Source: JBJEQG01 sp051881635 (lineage in GTDB: Bacteria; Bacillota; Clostridia; Oscillospirales; Acutalibacteraceae). Taken from it: 27,754 nt of DNA. Numbering within the stretch: the stretch's first letter is position 1; the number at the start of each line of letters is the position of its first letter. Where the stretch lies: positions 1 through 27,754 of the forward strand of contig JBJEQG010000014.1 in assembly GCA_051881635.1 (NCBI GenBank). The letters run 5' to 3'. The notes under the pieces are model-generated. The model saw only the letters and a program-made list of their open reading frames with translations. It did no database searches and was not told the origin of the DNA. This document shows positions 16,901 to 22,931 of the stretch, piece after piece. A program made the position numbers and the translations under genes.

Positions 16901-17951
16901 TAAAGGAAATCTTACTGAATTTAAAGATGTCATTTTTGAAGATGCTAATATCAATAAGGTTAAATATACCGTTAATGTATATCAAAAGGTTGAAAATGCA
17001 GGACAAGGTTACAGCATCAGCCATAAGACAGATGAAAAAGAAAAACAGATAAGTGGTGTCATTTCTTTTACTGAGGATATTCAGGAAATTGGCGATTTAA
17101 AAGAGGACAGCATTTATGAAGTTAAGGCAGTAGCTTATGATGATGCCGGAAATTTTAGTGATAAATTTATTTGTACATATGTTATTTTTGAACATTCTAC
17201 ATTTATGGCGTATGTTTCAAACAGCAGTACAGGCAAATATGCTTTTGACAATACAAGCAAAAGGTCAGAAGATATAGAAGATATTGAGGTTGATTTGTAC
17301 GCTATAAAAGGTACTGATTACGAAGTTGAAATTGATGATGAAGAATGGACAGAAGAAAATGGTGGTATTGAAGTTACGGTAGATAAAAATCAAAATATCA
17401 ATCAGGTTCAGTGCTATAAAATTACAATTTTGGCTTCAAAATTTAAGGAAAAGTATAGTAGTACGGAAACAAACAGAGTGTTTAATTTTAATATCAATGC
17501 AGATGAGGAAAAATTGAATTTAGGTAGAATTAAGATTGATAATGTTGAACCCATTGGCAAATTTGATACAGTTCTTCTAAATCTTGCATGGTATGACGGT
17601 TTCTATGATACGGATACTTATGAAGTCAAACTTACATCTATTGATTCGGATATTGACGAAACAAAAGTGCTGATTACGGATAATGACAGGAAGCTCATTG
17701 TCAATGACGATTTTCAGTATATCAAAGAGGATAATGTTATTAAGTTTAAAGTCAATTCCGGCGAGCATAAGATTAAGGTTATTTTGTATGATAAAGCCGG
17801 AAATTACCACTCCTTAGATGAAATTACGATTTATGTTGGAAGTTTTTGGGCAAGATGGTGGCCTGTATTGGTTGCAGGTATTGGAGTTATTCTTGTAGCA
17901 GCAGGTATAATCACTTTCTTTATCATTAAAAAGCGTAAAACTTCCGTCTAA
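10923..17951 (+). CDS. Giant Ig-repeat surface protein with YDG/MBG-type N-terminus
   Basis: This 2342-residue protein has a signal peptide (1-27, ending FVSA), then an acidic Pro/Thr linker with three 10-residue repeats. YDG motifs at 99-101 and 234-236 and an MBG-like segment near 338 (KIYYGQETPKLTY) follow. The rest is a long chain of beta-sandwich, Ig-like modules, many ending in variants of ATDNVGNxS then YTFYVD, as in bacterial Ig-like surface proteins. Four modules (nt 12849-14231) are close copies. A membrane helix lies at about 2313-2334, followed by KKRKTSV. There is no LPxTG sorting motif, so it is anchored in the membrane by its own helix, with the bulk outside and long enough to cross the wall. 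AGAGGAA lies eight bases before the ATG. It closes the T7SS-like operon. It could be an adhesin, a wall-spanning part of the machine, or phage- or host-facing; the sequence does not decide. Confidence 0.85.
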   Translation: MKKKVLSVVLAFTLVLGSIPMTSFVSADSTDVSNVTTEPTDKPDTGSDTPPTVEDDSGKTENPSEDTGKTENPSGNTGETKEPSIADIYNMLKFQDKTYDGNTTAYLAEDSTIKSAKDLIDKINELAKVNLTDDKVEKVTFNFGSKDVSYYNKNGKDYYSGAKQVITKITLNEGETFTDEQKKALTNEQNRNSVEVTENNENRYEIVIKKGSAAAIKPIVISYKITEKIGDKVYDGTNAVHSGIITIYKDGNEIGTPIDLASENTLQLDDTNKIQVKATFDSADIDENKKVTVNLSLVNTEKNTLANYIFKSDDEPNYKKNKVETVNTTAKITPLCITINSAKIYYGQETPKLTYEISIDDKKLKKEDIDKEDKLSKELKKYLSKLNINIEEPKYAEETDYLETGTYTLTIENTNSNIKIEEGTLEVVQNTTGEFATGNGVKQEDGTYKYYYVDEIDLYAPEGYYISGSNSITDFGKESSITVKVEETDNGEIEYYLRDESGIISEKKIFKYSCVKTEPKFEKATVEKVNKDKELFYFQQYGIFTNDTQINITVSVSGGSVYDDQLKMALKSSEKTVEYKEEKDKDNKTYYTYTATWTLYNNDNYEGPLDDILVKVSSVSKEWDIKVDNFTIDDRTYEKIYSDYTPVKIERDTTKANAVVVDGVDWYNIASKDNKETITFDFSDIIKDGNGNVVNNVISGIKEIKIVDNEVVISKNSFGSNVTKSTSWSKSLSDFSDGKHEIVVTATDNVGNESEPLKYTFYVDYQSVTIMNNSSKPAVGSLSNETVNWYNLSQKENGKIRFDFSDIVSGIKEITITDNETTIWSSSFDNNTTSATWDKSLSDFSEGEHKIVITATDNVGNESEPLEYTFYVDYQSVTIMNNSSKPAVESLSDETGGWYNLSQKENGKLQFDFSDAVIVKDENGNEVNIPVSGIKEIKIYDNETTIWSSSFDNNTTSTTWSKSLSEFSEGEHKIVVTAKDNADNESEYFEYTFHVDYQSVAITNSSSKPVIGSLSNETDNWYNLSQKETGKIQFDFSDSVSGIKEITITDNKTAIWNSSFDNNTKSTTWSQLLSDFSEGKHEIVVTATDNVGNPSEKVYTFYVDYTPPKFGTDTVELNTKGEIKEVSGENGKTQWISKDEYIKLKIPVIDENKNANGQEGIIDNAVKYVKVTIQGEKTKTFEFSLSDESSKIESENGGQYVVVSTEGLEPDKEHKYTIQAEIKDLADNTCNTFERIYYQDFSAPEIVKVVVSKVEPSFGTLNLLPFGAYSNTKLNLTISTKDEEYDSGIDYISVTYTDISNQKKTEEISTFIDNTKTKTCDFVFPLDGKVSASDIEIIVYDKYGKKSPVCSNFENNSGENSGNTFVMIEENEPTLNVDMPENDGVKTTDGKIWYKGTDGTDKEITIKVQDKESGLRDMKVTVTSANANKTITLKEDSNKKTFLTTESTSDKLERDNQEHTFILSKNALINNKEFNGADGQYTIKVEVEDNSGNKNTVSKTFYIDKTIPEINSITFSATKSSTVIDSNNISNYIEILDYGYYFKADLTATVSVSDSQASSGLKSVSYQLIDKDENIVEDNSVNITNGKATFSIPKDFKGEIKVNVFDNVHNETGDKSPDALVIDTPAKHGEETHITISNPGKSTYKDSNGNDLYTHDVSLTVTLRDTISGLSEISYSTSAEKGSVATQKFVIENNGNYKKGDKIGGWTITQIDRNLVTEVTQTFNYSSDDNDIIMNFNIIDRAGNTGSLSSAKFTVDKTAPVINVSFNEPNGSGEYYREIRTAEITVTERNFDANRISAEIKNTFGAVPSVNFTKKSNTQYVANVTFKEGDYTFNISGTDRGNHAAKVNYSGKNTSKFYVDLTDPTETDNFNSFKNDKNNSFNASQTMTFSITEHNFNKDLVNIKVYTVNAGQDLNSNTKRLLESPIVWNSNNDVHTTQISFNNDAVYQVEIEVKDLSGRLLSKKTSAVFEIDKTKPILSKNSAQNGKVMTTTSKGNLTEFKDVIFEDANINKVKYTVNVYQKVENAGQGYSISHKTDEKEKQISGVISFTEDIQEIGDLKEDSIYEVKAVAYDDAGNFSDKFICTYVIFEHSTFMAYVSNSSTGKYAFDNTSKRSEDIEDIEVDLYAIKGTDYEVEIDDEEWTEENGGIEVTVDKNQNINQVQCYKITILASKFKEKYSSTETNRVFNFNINADEEKLNLGRIKIDNVEPIGKFDTVLLNLAWYDGFYDTDTYEVKLTSIDSDIDETKVLITDNDRKLIVNDDFQYIKEDNVIKFKVNSGEHKIKVILYDKAGNYHSLDEITIYVGSFWARWWPVLVAGIGVILVAAGIITFFIIKKRKTSV
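11091..11174 (+). repeat. 30-bp direct repeats encoding the surface-protein linker
   Basis: Two full copies and one partial copy of a 30-base unit (11091-11120, 11121-11150, 11151-11174) encode the motif TGKTENPS. They form a flexible acidic linker just after the signal peptide. Confidence 0.85.
12849..14231 (+). repeat. Four tandem Ig-like module repeats (324-369 bp)
   Basis: Module boundaries marked by the TGTGGA of the YVDYQSV motif fall near 13210, 13537, 13906 and 14230. This gives periods of 327, 369 and 324 bases (109, 123 and 108 residues). The first module (12849-13210) is more diverged. The two longer modules, the first and the third, carry an insertion inside the FDFSD-to-SGIKEI loop. 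Long stretches are nearly identical in DNA, for example the segments around 13212 and 13539, which indicates recent duplication. Confidence 0.9.
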
Positions 17952-17988
17952 AATTTTCTTAAACTTGTTTTTCTCATTTTATTTTTGA

Positions 17989-18018
17989 AAAAGTCCAGTC
18001 GAAAGACTGGGCTTTTTT
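17989..18018 (+). terminator. Rho-independent terminator ending the secretion locus
   Basis: A ten-base stem AAGTCCAGTC with a GAAA tetraloop pairs with GACTGGGCTT (one G-T wobble) and runs into a T-tract. It follows the surface-protein stop by about 40 bases. Confidence 0.93.
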
Positions 18019-18078
18019 ATGTTCAAAAATTTGTACAGAATAAAAGTCTTGTATGAAACATAATAATTGGACAGCCAA

Positions 18079-18092
18079 GTATTTCAAAATAC
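18079..18092. promoter_or_regulatory. Perfect 6-2-6 palindrome upstream of spoIIM
   Basis: GTATTT-CA-AAATAC lies 54 bases before the spoIIM start. It overlaps a weak promoter candidate (TTGGAC, 17 bases, TACATT; 18068-18096). It could be an operator, but no known regulator site is recognised. Confidence 0.3.
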
Positions 18093-18146
18093 ATTTCAGG
18101 ACAGGTCTTTTTAAAACAGATGACTTTAAGCCGGAGGGGAGATTAA

Positions 18147-18782
18147 ATGAAAAGAGTGATATTCACACGGCCGTCAGGACGGTTTCATCTTAAATTTGAT
18201 TTCAAAAAAAACGGTTGGGCATTATTTTTTTTATGCTTTCTTTTGGCGGGAATTATCATTGGTGCAATTTGTACCCGTAATGCAGACCGCACCATGTTGG
18301 ATAACTTTGACTTCTTCTTTTTGACGAATTTTACATTACGGTCACAATATGGAGCATTTGATATTTTCGTTTCATCATTTGCCGCCGCCTTTGTTTTTTT
18401 GCTGGCGATTTTTCTTTTGGGTTTATCGGCATGGGGAATGCCCGTTATTCCGCTTGTTATTTTGTTCAAAGGCTTTGGATTTGGGCTGTCAATCGGCTAT
18501 TTATATGGAACATACGCCTTTATGGGCATTTGGTACAATATGCTTGTTATTTTGCCGGGAGCGTTTTTGAATGTTTTGGTTTTGATTTCAGCGGCTTGTA
18601 TTGCCTCAAAAAACGCCCTGCGGCTCTTGGCAGTGCTGATACATTCAGGTATGGCGGAGGACATACATAAGGCGTTTTTGCAGTATTTATATAAGATGAT
18701 GTGGCTCTTGGTGATTTTGGCAATATCCTGCTTGGTTGATATGGTATTTACGCTTTTGTTCGCAAATATATTTCAGTTTTAG
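18147..18782 (+). CDS. spoIIM: SpoIIM-family membrane protein (stage II sporulation protein M)
   Basis: This 211-residue, very hydrophobic protein has about five membrane helices. The SpoIIM signature is clear at 97-120 (GMPVIPLVILFKGFGFGLSIGY). The length matches sporulation SpoIIM. In endospore formers SpoIIM acts with SpoIID and SpoIIP to drive engulfment of the forespore by remodelling septal peptidoglycan. GGAGGGGAG lies five bases before the ATG. The gene sits alone between the terminator of the T7SS-like block and the metal operon promoter, so it is probably its own unit. The wider SpoIIM superfamily also has non-sporulation members, but size and signature favour the sporulation gene. 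No terminator is seen after it. Confidence 0.85.
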   Translation: MKRVIFTRPSGRFHLKFDFKKNGWALFFLCFLLAGIIIGAICTRNADRTMLDNFDFFFLTNFTLRSQYGAFDIFVSSFAAAFVFLLAIFLLGLSAWGMPVIPLVILFKGFGFGLSIGYLYGTYAFMGIWYNMLVILPGAFLNVLVLISAACIASKNALRLLAVLIHSGMAEDIHKAFLQYLYKMMWLLVILAISCLVDMVFTLLFANIFQF

Positions 18783-18819
18783 GTTATAAAACTTTCACTG
18801 AAATTAAATCTAAAAACTA

Positions 18820-18848
18820 TTGACAGGAACAGGAAACGGAATTATAAT
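18820..18848 (+). promoter_or_regulatory. Sigma-A promoter of the metal-efflux operon
   Basis: TTGACA at 18820-18825 and TATAAT at 18843-18848 match both consensus boxes with an ideal 17-base spacer. It lies 53 bases upstream of the regulator start. Confidence 0.93.
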
Positions 18849-18859
18849 AAAAACAACAA

Positions 18860-18884
18860 ATGAACAACTGTTCATTTGTTCATT
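18860..18884. promoter_or_regulatory. ArsR/SmtB-type operator
   Basis: An imperfect inverted repeat, ATGAACA-AC-TGTTCAT, is followed by a further TTGTTCAT half-site. It begins 11 bases after the -10 box and covers the transcription start region. The ATGAAC/GTTCAT half-sites resemble those bound by CadC, CzrA and SmtB. The adjacent regulator is expected to repress here and release when zinc, cadmium or lead binds. Confidence 0.8.
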
Positions 18885-18901
18885 AGAAAGGAATGAAAAA
18901 T

Positions 18902-19285
18902 ATGGAAAATAAACCGCTCAATGATACCTTGAATGATTCCTGTGAGGAAACGGTTGTTCATAACGATATTGTTCAAAAAACAATAAGCTCAATGCCCGAT
19001 ATGGATACGCTTTTTTCACTTGCCGAACTGTTTAAGGTTTTCGGTGATACAACCCGTATCCGTATTATGTGTGCATTGTTTGAAAACGAACTTTGTGTTT
19101 GCGATATTGCCGAGATTTTGGGTATGGGACAATCTGCAATTTCACATCAGTTAAGGCTTTTGCGGGCGGCATCGTTGGTGCGTGTTCGCAGAGAGGGCAA
19201 ACAGTCGTTTTACTCCTTAGATGATGACCATGTACGCAAGATTTACGAAATGGGATTGAACCATATTTTGGAGGACAGGGAGTGA
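18902..19285 (+). CDS. ArsR/SmtB-family metal-sensing repressor (CadC/CzrA type)
   Basis: This 127-residue winged-helix dimer represses its own operon and lets go when metal binds. The helix-turn-helix region contains ELCVCDIAEIL, with the Cys-Val-Cys of the alpha-3 site, then GMGQSAISHQLRLL (recognition helix). The end DDDHVRKIYEMGLNHILEDRE has the Asp-His, His, Glu ligand pattern of the alpha-5 zinc site of CzrA/SmtB. A Cys in the N-terminal arm (DSCEE) could complete a CadC-like soft-metal site. The frame is open from an ATG at 18893, but AAAGGAA touches that codon and lies eight bases before the ATG at 18902, so I chose the latter. It is followed closely by the efflux ATPase. Confidence 0.92.
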   Translation: MENKPLNDTLNDSCEETVVHNDIVQKTISSMPDMDTLFSLAELFKVFGDTTRIRIMCALFENELCVCDIAEILGMGQSAISHQLRLLRAASLVRVRREGKQSFYSLDDDHVRKIYEMGLNHILEDRE

Positions 19286-19289
19286 CAAA

Positions 19290-21899
19290 ATGAAAAGGAA
19301 GTATCTTATTGAGGGCTTGGACTGTGCGAATTGTGCGATGAAAGTTGAAAAGGCTGTTGCGGCATTGGACGGTGTGGAAAATGTAGTTTTAAATTTCTCG
19401 GCACAAACATTGACCTTGCAGAGTGAGATTGAAGAAAATCAGCTTTTCGATTTGCTTGTTAAGACCATAGACGCTGTCGAGGACGGAATAACCTTAACAC
19501 CGCAAAAGCATGAACACCACCATAACCATGAACATCATCATAATCATGCCGTACACAAATATACAATCAAGGGCTTGGATTGTGCGAATTGTGCGATGAA
19601 AGTTGAAAAGGCTGTTGCGGCATTGGACGGTGTGGAAAATGTCGTGCTTAATTTCTCGGCACAAACATTGACCTTGCATAGTGAGATTGAAGAAAATCAG
19701 CTTTTTAATTTGCTTGTTAAGACCATAGACGCTGTCGAGGACGGAATAACATTGACGCCGCAAAAGCATGAACACCACCATAACCATGAACATCATCATA
19801 ATCATGCCGTATATAAATATACAATCGAGGGCTTGGACTGTGCGAATTGTGCGATGAAAGTTGAAAAGGCTGTTGCGACATTGGACGGCGTGGAAAATGC
19901 AGTTTTAAATTTCTCGGCACAAACATTGACCTTGCATAGTGAGATTGAAGAAAATCAGCTTTTCGATTTGCTTGTTAAGACAATAGATTCTGTCGAGGAC
20001 GGGACTACCCTGACGCCGCAAAAGCAAGTGTCTGAAACCGATAATAAGCCCCAAAATACAATTCCTAAAAAGGAAATCAATAAAAACGCTTTGGATTGGT
20101 TTTGTATTGTTACGGCATTGGTGCTTTTGGCAGGGGGATTTATTTTGCCGTTGTGCGGTGTTTCGGAAACCGTAGGAGAAATTCTCATGGCGGCGGCATC
20201 TGTAATGGCAGGTTTTCAGATTGTATGGAACGGCATTAAGTCGGTTGTGCATAAGCGTTTGGACGAAAAAGTTTTGACGGCGGTTGCTGTTTTGGCGGCA
20301 ATCTGTATCGGAGAGTTTTTCGAGGCGGCAATGGTTTCCGTACTGTTTCTCATCGGTGAAATGCTTGAAAACCGAGCGGTTGAAAGTTCCCGTAGAGATA
20401 TTGCCAAACTGTCCGATATTCGTCCCGATATGGCGAATGTCGTGGAGGAAAACGGCATGGTTTCAACCAAAAGTGCGGAAGATGTTGAAATCGGCAGTAC
20501 GATTTTGATTAAACCGCATGAAAGAATACCGTTGGACGGTGTTGTTTTGAAAGGTCATTCGTCTTTGGATACCTCAGCTTTAACAGGTGAGAGTGTACCG
20601 AGAGATATTGATGTTGGCGGTTCGGTTATGTCGGGCATGATGAATTTGGACGGCGAATTGTATGTGCGTACAACAAAGGTGTGTGACGATTCAGCGGCGG
20701 CAAGAATTTTGCGGTTGGTTGAGGAATCGGCAGCTCATAAGGGCAAGTCCGAAAAGTTTATCAGCCGTTTTGCGGCGGTTTATACACCGATTGTTATGGT
20801 TTGTGCCATTTTGCTGACGGTTTTGCCGACAGTCATAAGCGGAGGAAATGCCGAAGTTTTCTTTGATTGGTTAAACCGTGCATTGGTATTTTTGGTTGCA
20901 TCATGTCCGTGTGCATTGGTTATCAGTGTGCCGCTCGGATTTTATGCGGGTATCGGTGCGGCGTCAAAGCGTGGCGTTTTGATTAAGGGCGGAAAGTTCA
21001 TTGAAGTTTTGGCAAAAGCCGATGCCGCCGCATTTGATAAAACAGGTACGCTGACAAGCGGTGTTCTTTCCGTTACAGCCGTTGAAGCGAAAAACGGCTA
21101 TACTAACGAACAGGTCTTGGCATTGGCGGCAGCCGCCGAAAAAATGTCGGTTCACCCTGTGGCGGAAGCAATCCGCAAAGAAGCGGAAAAGAGAAATCTT
21201 GAATTGCCGAATTTAAGTAACTATCAGGAAAAAGCCGGTTGCGGCGTTGAGGCATATAACGGCAGACAGCGTGTGCAGTGTGGCAACCATAGATTTTTTG
21301 ATGTTGAGGGATTGAAAGACGGTGTGATTTATCTGGCGTGTGACGGGCAGATTGTCGGTGCAATTTATACGGCAGATACTTTGCGTGAGGACTCAGCCGA
21401 GATTATCGACAAACTGAAAAAAGCCGGCTTGAAAAAATTGGTTATGCTGACGGGTGACAGCGAGGAAAACGCAAAAAGAATTGCGGAAGAATGTGGAATA
21501 GATGAATATTATGCCACGCTGTTGCCGCAGGATAAAGCGGAATGTGTCAGAAAACTGCATGAAGAATATACAACCTTATTTGTCGGGGACGGTATAAATG
21601 ATGCTCCCGTTTTGGCGGGTGCAGATTGCGGTTTGGCTATGGGATTGGGTTCAGAGGCGGCTATTGAGGCGGCAGACGCTGTTTTGTCAGGCGGAAGTCT
21701 TGCGGGATTGCCTGAGGCGATTGCGGTCAGCCGAAGAATTATGCGGATTATCCGAACAAATATTGTGTTCGCCTTAACCGTTAAAGCCATCATTTTAGTT
21801 TTGGCGATTTTGGGTATTGCACCGATGTGGCTGGCGGTTTTGGCAGATACGGGCGTATCCGTCCTTTCTGTTCTTAATGCCGTAAGAATATTGAGGTAA
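19290..21899 (+). CDS. cadA: P1B-type Zn/Cd/Pb-exporting ATPase with three HMA domains
   Basis: This 869-residue membrane pump uses ATP to export divalent soft metals. Three heavy-metal-associated domains carry GLDCANC, with metal Cys pairs at 12/15, 98/101 and 184/187. The first two are followed by His-rich linkers (residues 74-89 and 160-175); the third linker has lost its His. The ATPase core has TGES at 432-435, the membrane metal site CPC at 539-541, DKTGT with phosphorylated Asp583, a HPVAEA motif, TGDSEEN, and GDGIND at 766-771. The final helix has LADTG, as in ZntA/CadA, which favours zinc, cadmium and lead over copper. CAGGGAG lies six bases before the ATG. It is four bases behind the repressor gene, so it is metal-inducible through the upstream operator. 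CadA normally has one or two such domains. Confidence 0.94.
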   Translation: MKRKYLIEGLDCANCAMKVEKAVAALDGVENVVLNFSAQTLTLQSEIEENQLFDLLVKTIDAVEDGITLTPQKHEHHHNHEHHHNHAVHKYTIKGLDCANCAMKVEKAVAALDGVENVVLNFSAQTLTLHSEIEENQLFNLLVKTIDAVEDGITLTPQKHEHHHNHEHHHNHAVYKYTIEGLDCANCAMKVEKAVATLDGVENAVLNFSAQTLTLHSEIEENQLFDLLVKTIDSVEDGTTLTPQKQVSETDNKPQNTIPKKEINKNALDWFCIVTALVLLAGGFILPLCGVSETVGEILMAAASVMAGFQIVWNGIKSVVHKRLDEKVLTAVAVLAAICIGEFFEAAMVSVLFLIGEMLENRAVESSRRDIAKLSDIRPDMANVVEENGMVSTKSAEDVEIGSTILIKPHERIPLDGVVLKGHSSLDTSALTGESVPRDIDVGGSVMSGMMNLDGELYVRTTKVCDDSAAARILRLVEESAAHKGKSEKFISRFAAVYTPIVMVCAILLTVLPTVISGGNAEVFFDWLNRALVFLVASCPCALVISVPLGFYAGIGAASKRGVLIKGGKFIEVLAKADAAAFDKTGTLTSGVLSVTAVEAKNGYTNEQVLALAAAAEKMSVHPVAEAIRKEAEKRNLELPNLSNYQEKAGCGVEAYNGRQRVQCGNHRFFDVEGLKDGVIYLACDGQIVGAIYTADTLREDSAEIIDKLKKAGLKKLVMLTGDSEENAKRIAEECGIDEYYATLLPQDKAECVRKLHEEYTTLFVGDGINDAPVLAGADCGLAMGLGSEAAIEAADAVLSGGSLAGLPEAIAVSRRIMRIIRTNIVFALTVKAIILVLAILGIAPMWLAVLADTGVSVLSVLNAVRILR
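19302..20030 (+). repeat. Three tandem 258-bp HMA-domain repeats
   Basis: The GLDCANC codons recur at exact 258-base (86-residue) spacing: the same segment begins at 19313, 19571 and 19829. The copies differ at only a few bases, and the His-rich linker is included in the unit for the first two. The third copy ends in a different linker. Confidence 0.95.
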
Positions 21900-21938
21900 T
21901 GTATAATTAACAGAAAATAAGTTTGATGAAGAAATAAA

Positions 21939-21992
21939 AAATCTGCCCTCAAAATTGATATGACTATCAAATAAAAGAGGGCGGATTTTTTT
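21939..21992 (+). terminator. Rho-independent terminator after the efflux ATPase
   Basis: AAATCTGCCCTC pairs with GAGGGCGGATTT (one G-T wobble) and is followed by a T-tract. The loop itself contains a second perfect hairpin, TTGATA-TGAC-TATCAA, so the structure is two stacked stems. Confidence 0.9.
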
Positions 21993-22041
21993 AAAAAAGT
22001 GTTTAAAAGAAAATGACAACCCCTATCATTGGAGGTACAGT

Positions 22042-22863
22042 ATGATTATAAAAACATTGGTGGAAAATACAGCACTTTCATCTGAGTATGGCTGTAAGCA
22101 TGGATTGAGTTTTTACATAGAAACATCAGAACATAAGATTTTATTTGATTTAGGAGCAAATGAATTATTTTTGAAAAATGCCGAGAAGTTAAATGTAGAT
22201 ATTTCTGCGATTGATACCGTTATTATTTCGCATGGACATCATGACCATGGCGGTGCTTTAAAATTGTTTTTGCAAAACAACACAAAAGCTAAAATTTATT
22301 TGAGGGAAAACGCCTTTGAAAAGCATACAACAAAAGTCTTGGGACTGCATTTTGATGTAGGATTGGACAGCACACTCAAAGAGCACCCACAGATTGTTTT
22401 AACAAAGGAACGAACCGTAATTGATGAGAAGTTACAACTGTTTTCCGATATAAGAACACATGATTTTCAATCCGTATCCAACCATTCTTTATATGTTAAA
22501 AAAGGAAATATGTATCTTTCAGACGATTTTAGCCATGAGCAGAACCTTATTGTTAAAGACGGTAAAAAATATATTCTTATTGCGGGCTGTTCTCATAACG
22601 GTATTGTTAATATTCAAAGACAGGCTGAAATGATTATCGGAAGAAAAATTGATGTTTGTATTGGAGGATTTCATCTTTATAATCCCGTATCTAAAAAACA
22701 GGAAAGTCCGAAATTGGTTATGGATATAGCTAACGAATTAAAGCAGGAAAAAACAGTATATTACACTTGTCATTGTACGGGAAAGAATGCATATCATATC
22801 CTAAAAGAAATACTTTCGGAACAAATAGGTTATTTATCTGCGGGGTGTGTCTTAAATTTATAA
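22042..22863 (+). CDS. Metallo-beta-lactamase-fold hydrolase (COG1237-like)
   Basis: This 273-residue soluble enzyme has the di-metal motif HGHHDH at 64-69, followed by Gly-Gly. Later metal-ligand candidates are in GCSHNG and IGGFHL, and the C-terminal part has CHCTG. The order fits the group often annotated as dihydropterin aminobenzene phosphate synthase-like, found widely in anaerobes and archaea; the true substrate in Bacillota is not known. GGAGG lies about seven bases before the ATG. It follows a terminator, so it has its own promoter or read-through supply, but I could not place a convincing promoter. It is followed by a transglutaminase-like gene on the same strand, with no obvious functional tie. 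Confidence 0.83.
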   Translation: MIIKTLVENTALSSEYGCKHGLSFYIETSEHKILFDLGANELFLKNAEKLNVDISAIDTVIISHGHHDHGGALKLFLQNNTKAKIYLRENAFEKHTTKVLGLHFDVGLDSTLKEHPQIVLTKERTVIDEKLQLFSDIRTHDFQSVSNHSLYVKKGNMYLSDDFSHEQNLIVKDGKKYILIAGCSHNGIVNIQRQAEMIIGRKIDVCIGGFHLYNPVSKKQESPKLVMDIANELKQEKTVYYTCHCTGKNAYHILKEILSEQIGYLSAGCVLNL

Positions 22864-22931
22864 AATGTATTATCTAAAAAAATAATGGAAATTTTATAAA
22901 TGACTATTCAAACTGAAGAGGTTGTATTCTT

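Noticed and set aside
17700..17951. Sortase LPxTG anchor in the giant surface protein
   Set aside because: No LPxTG-like motif precedes the final helix. The end is only a helix with a short basic tail.
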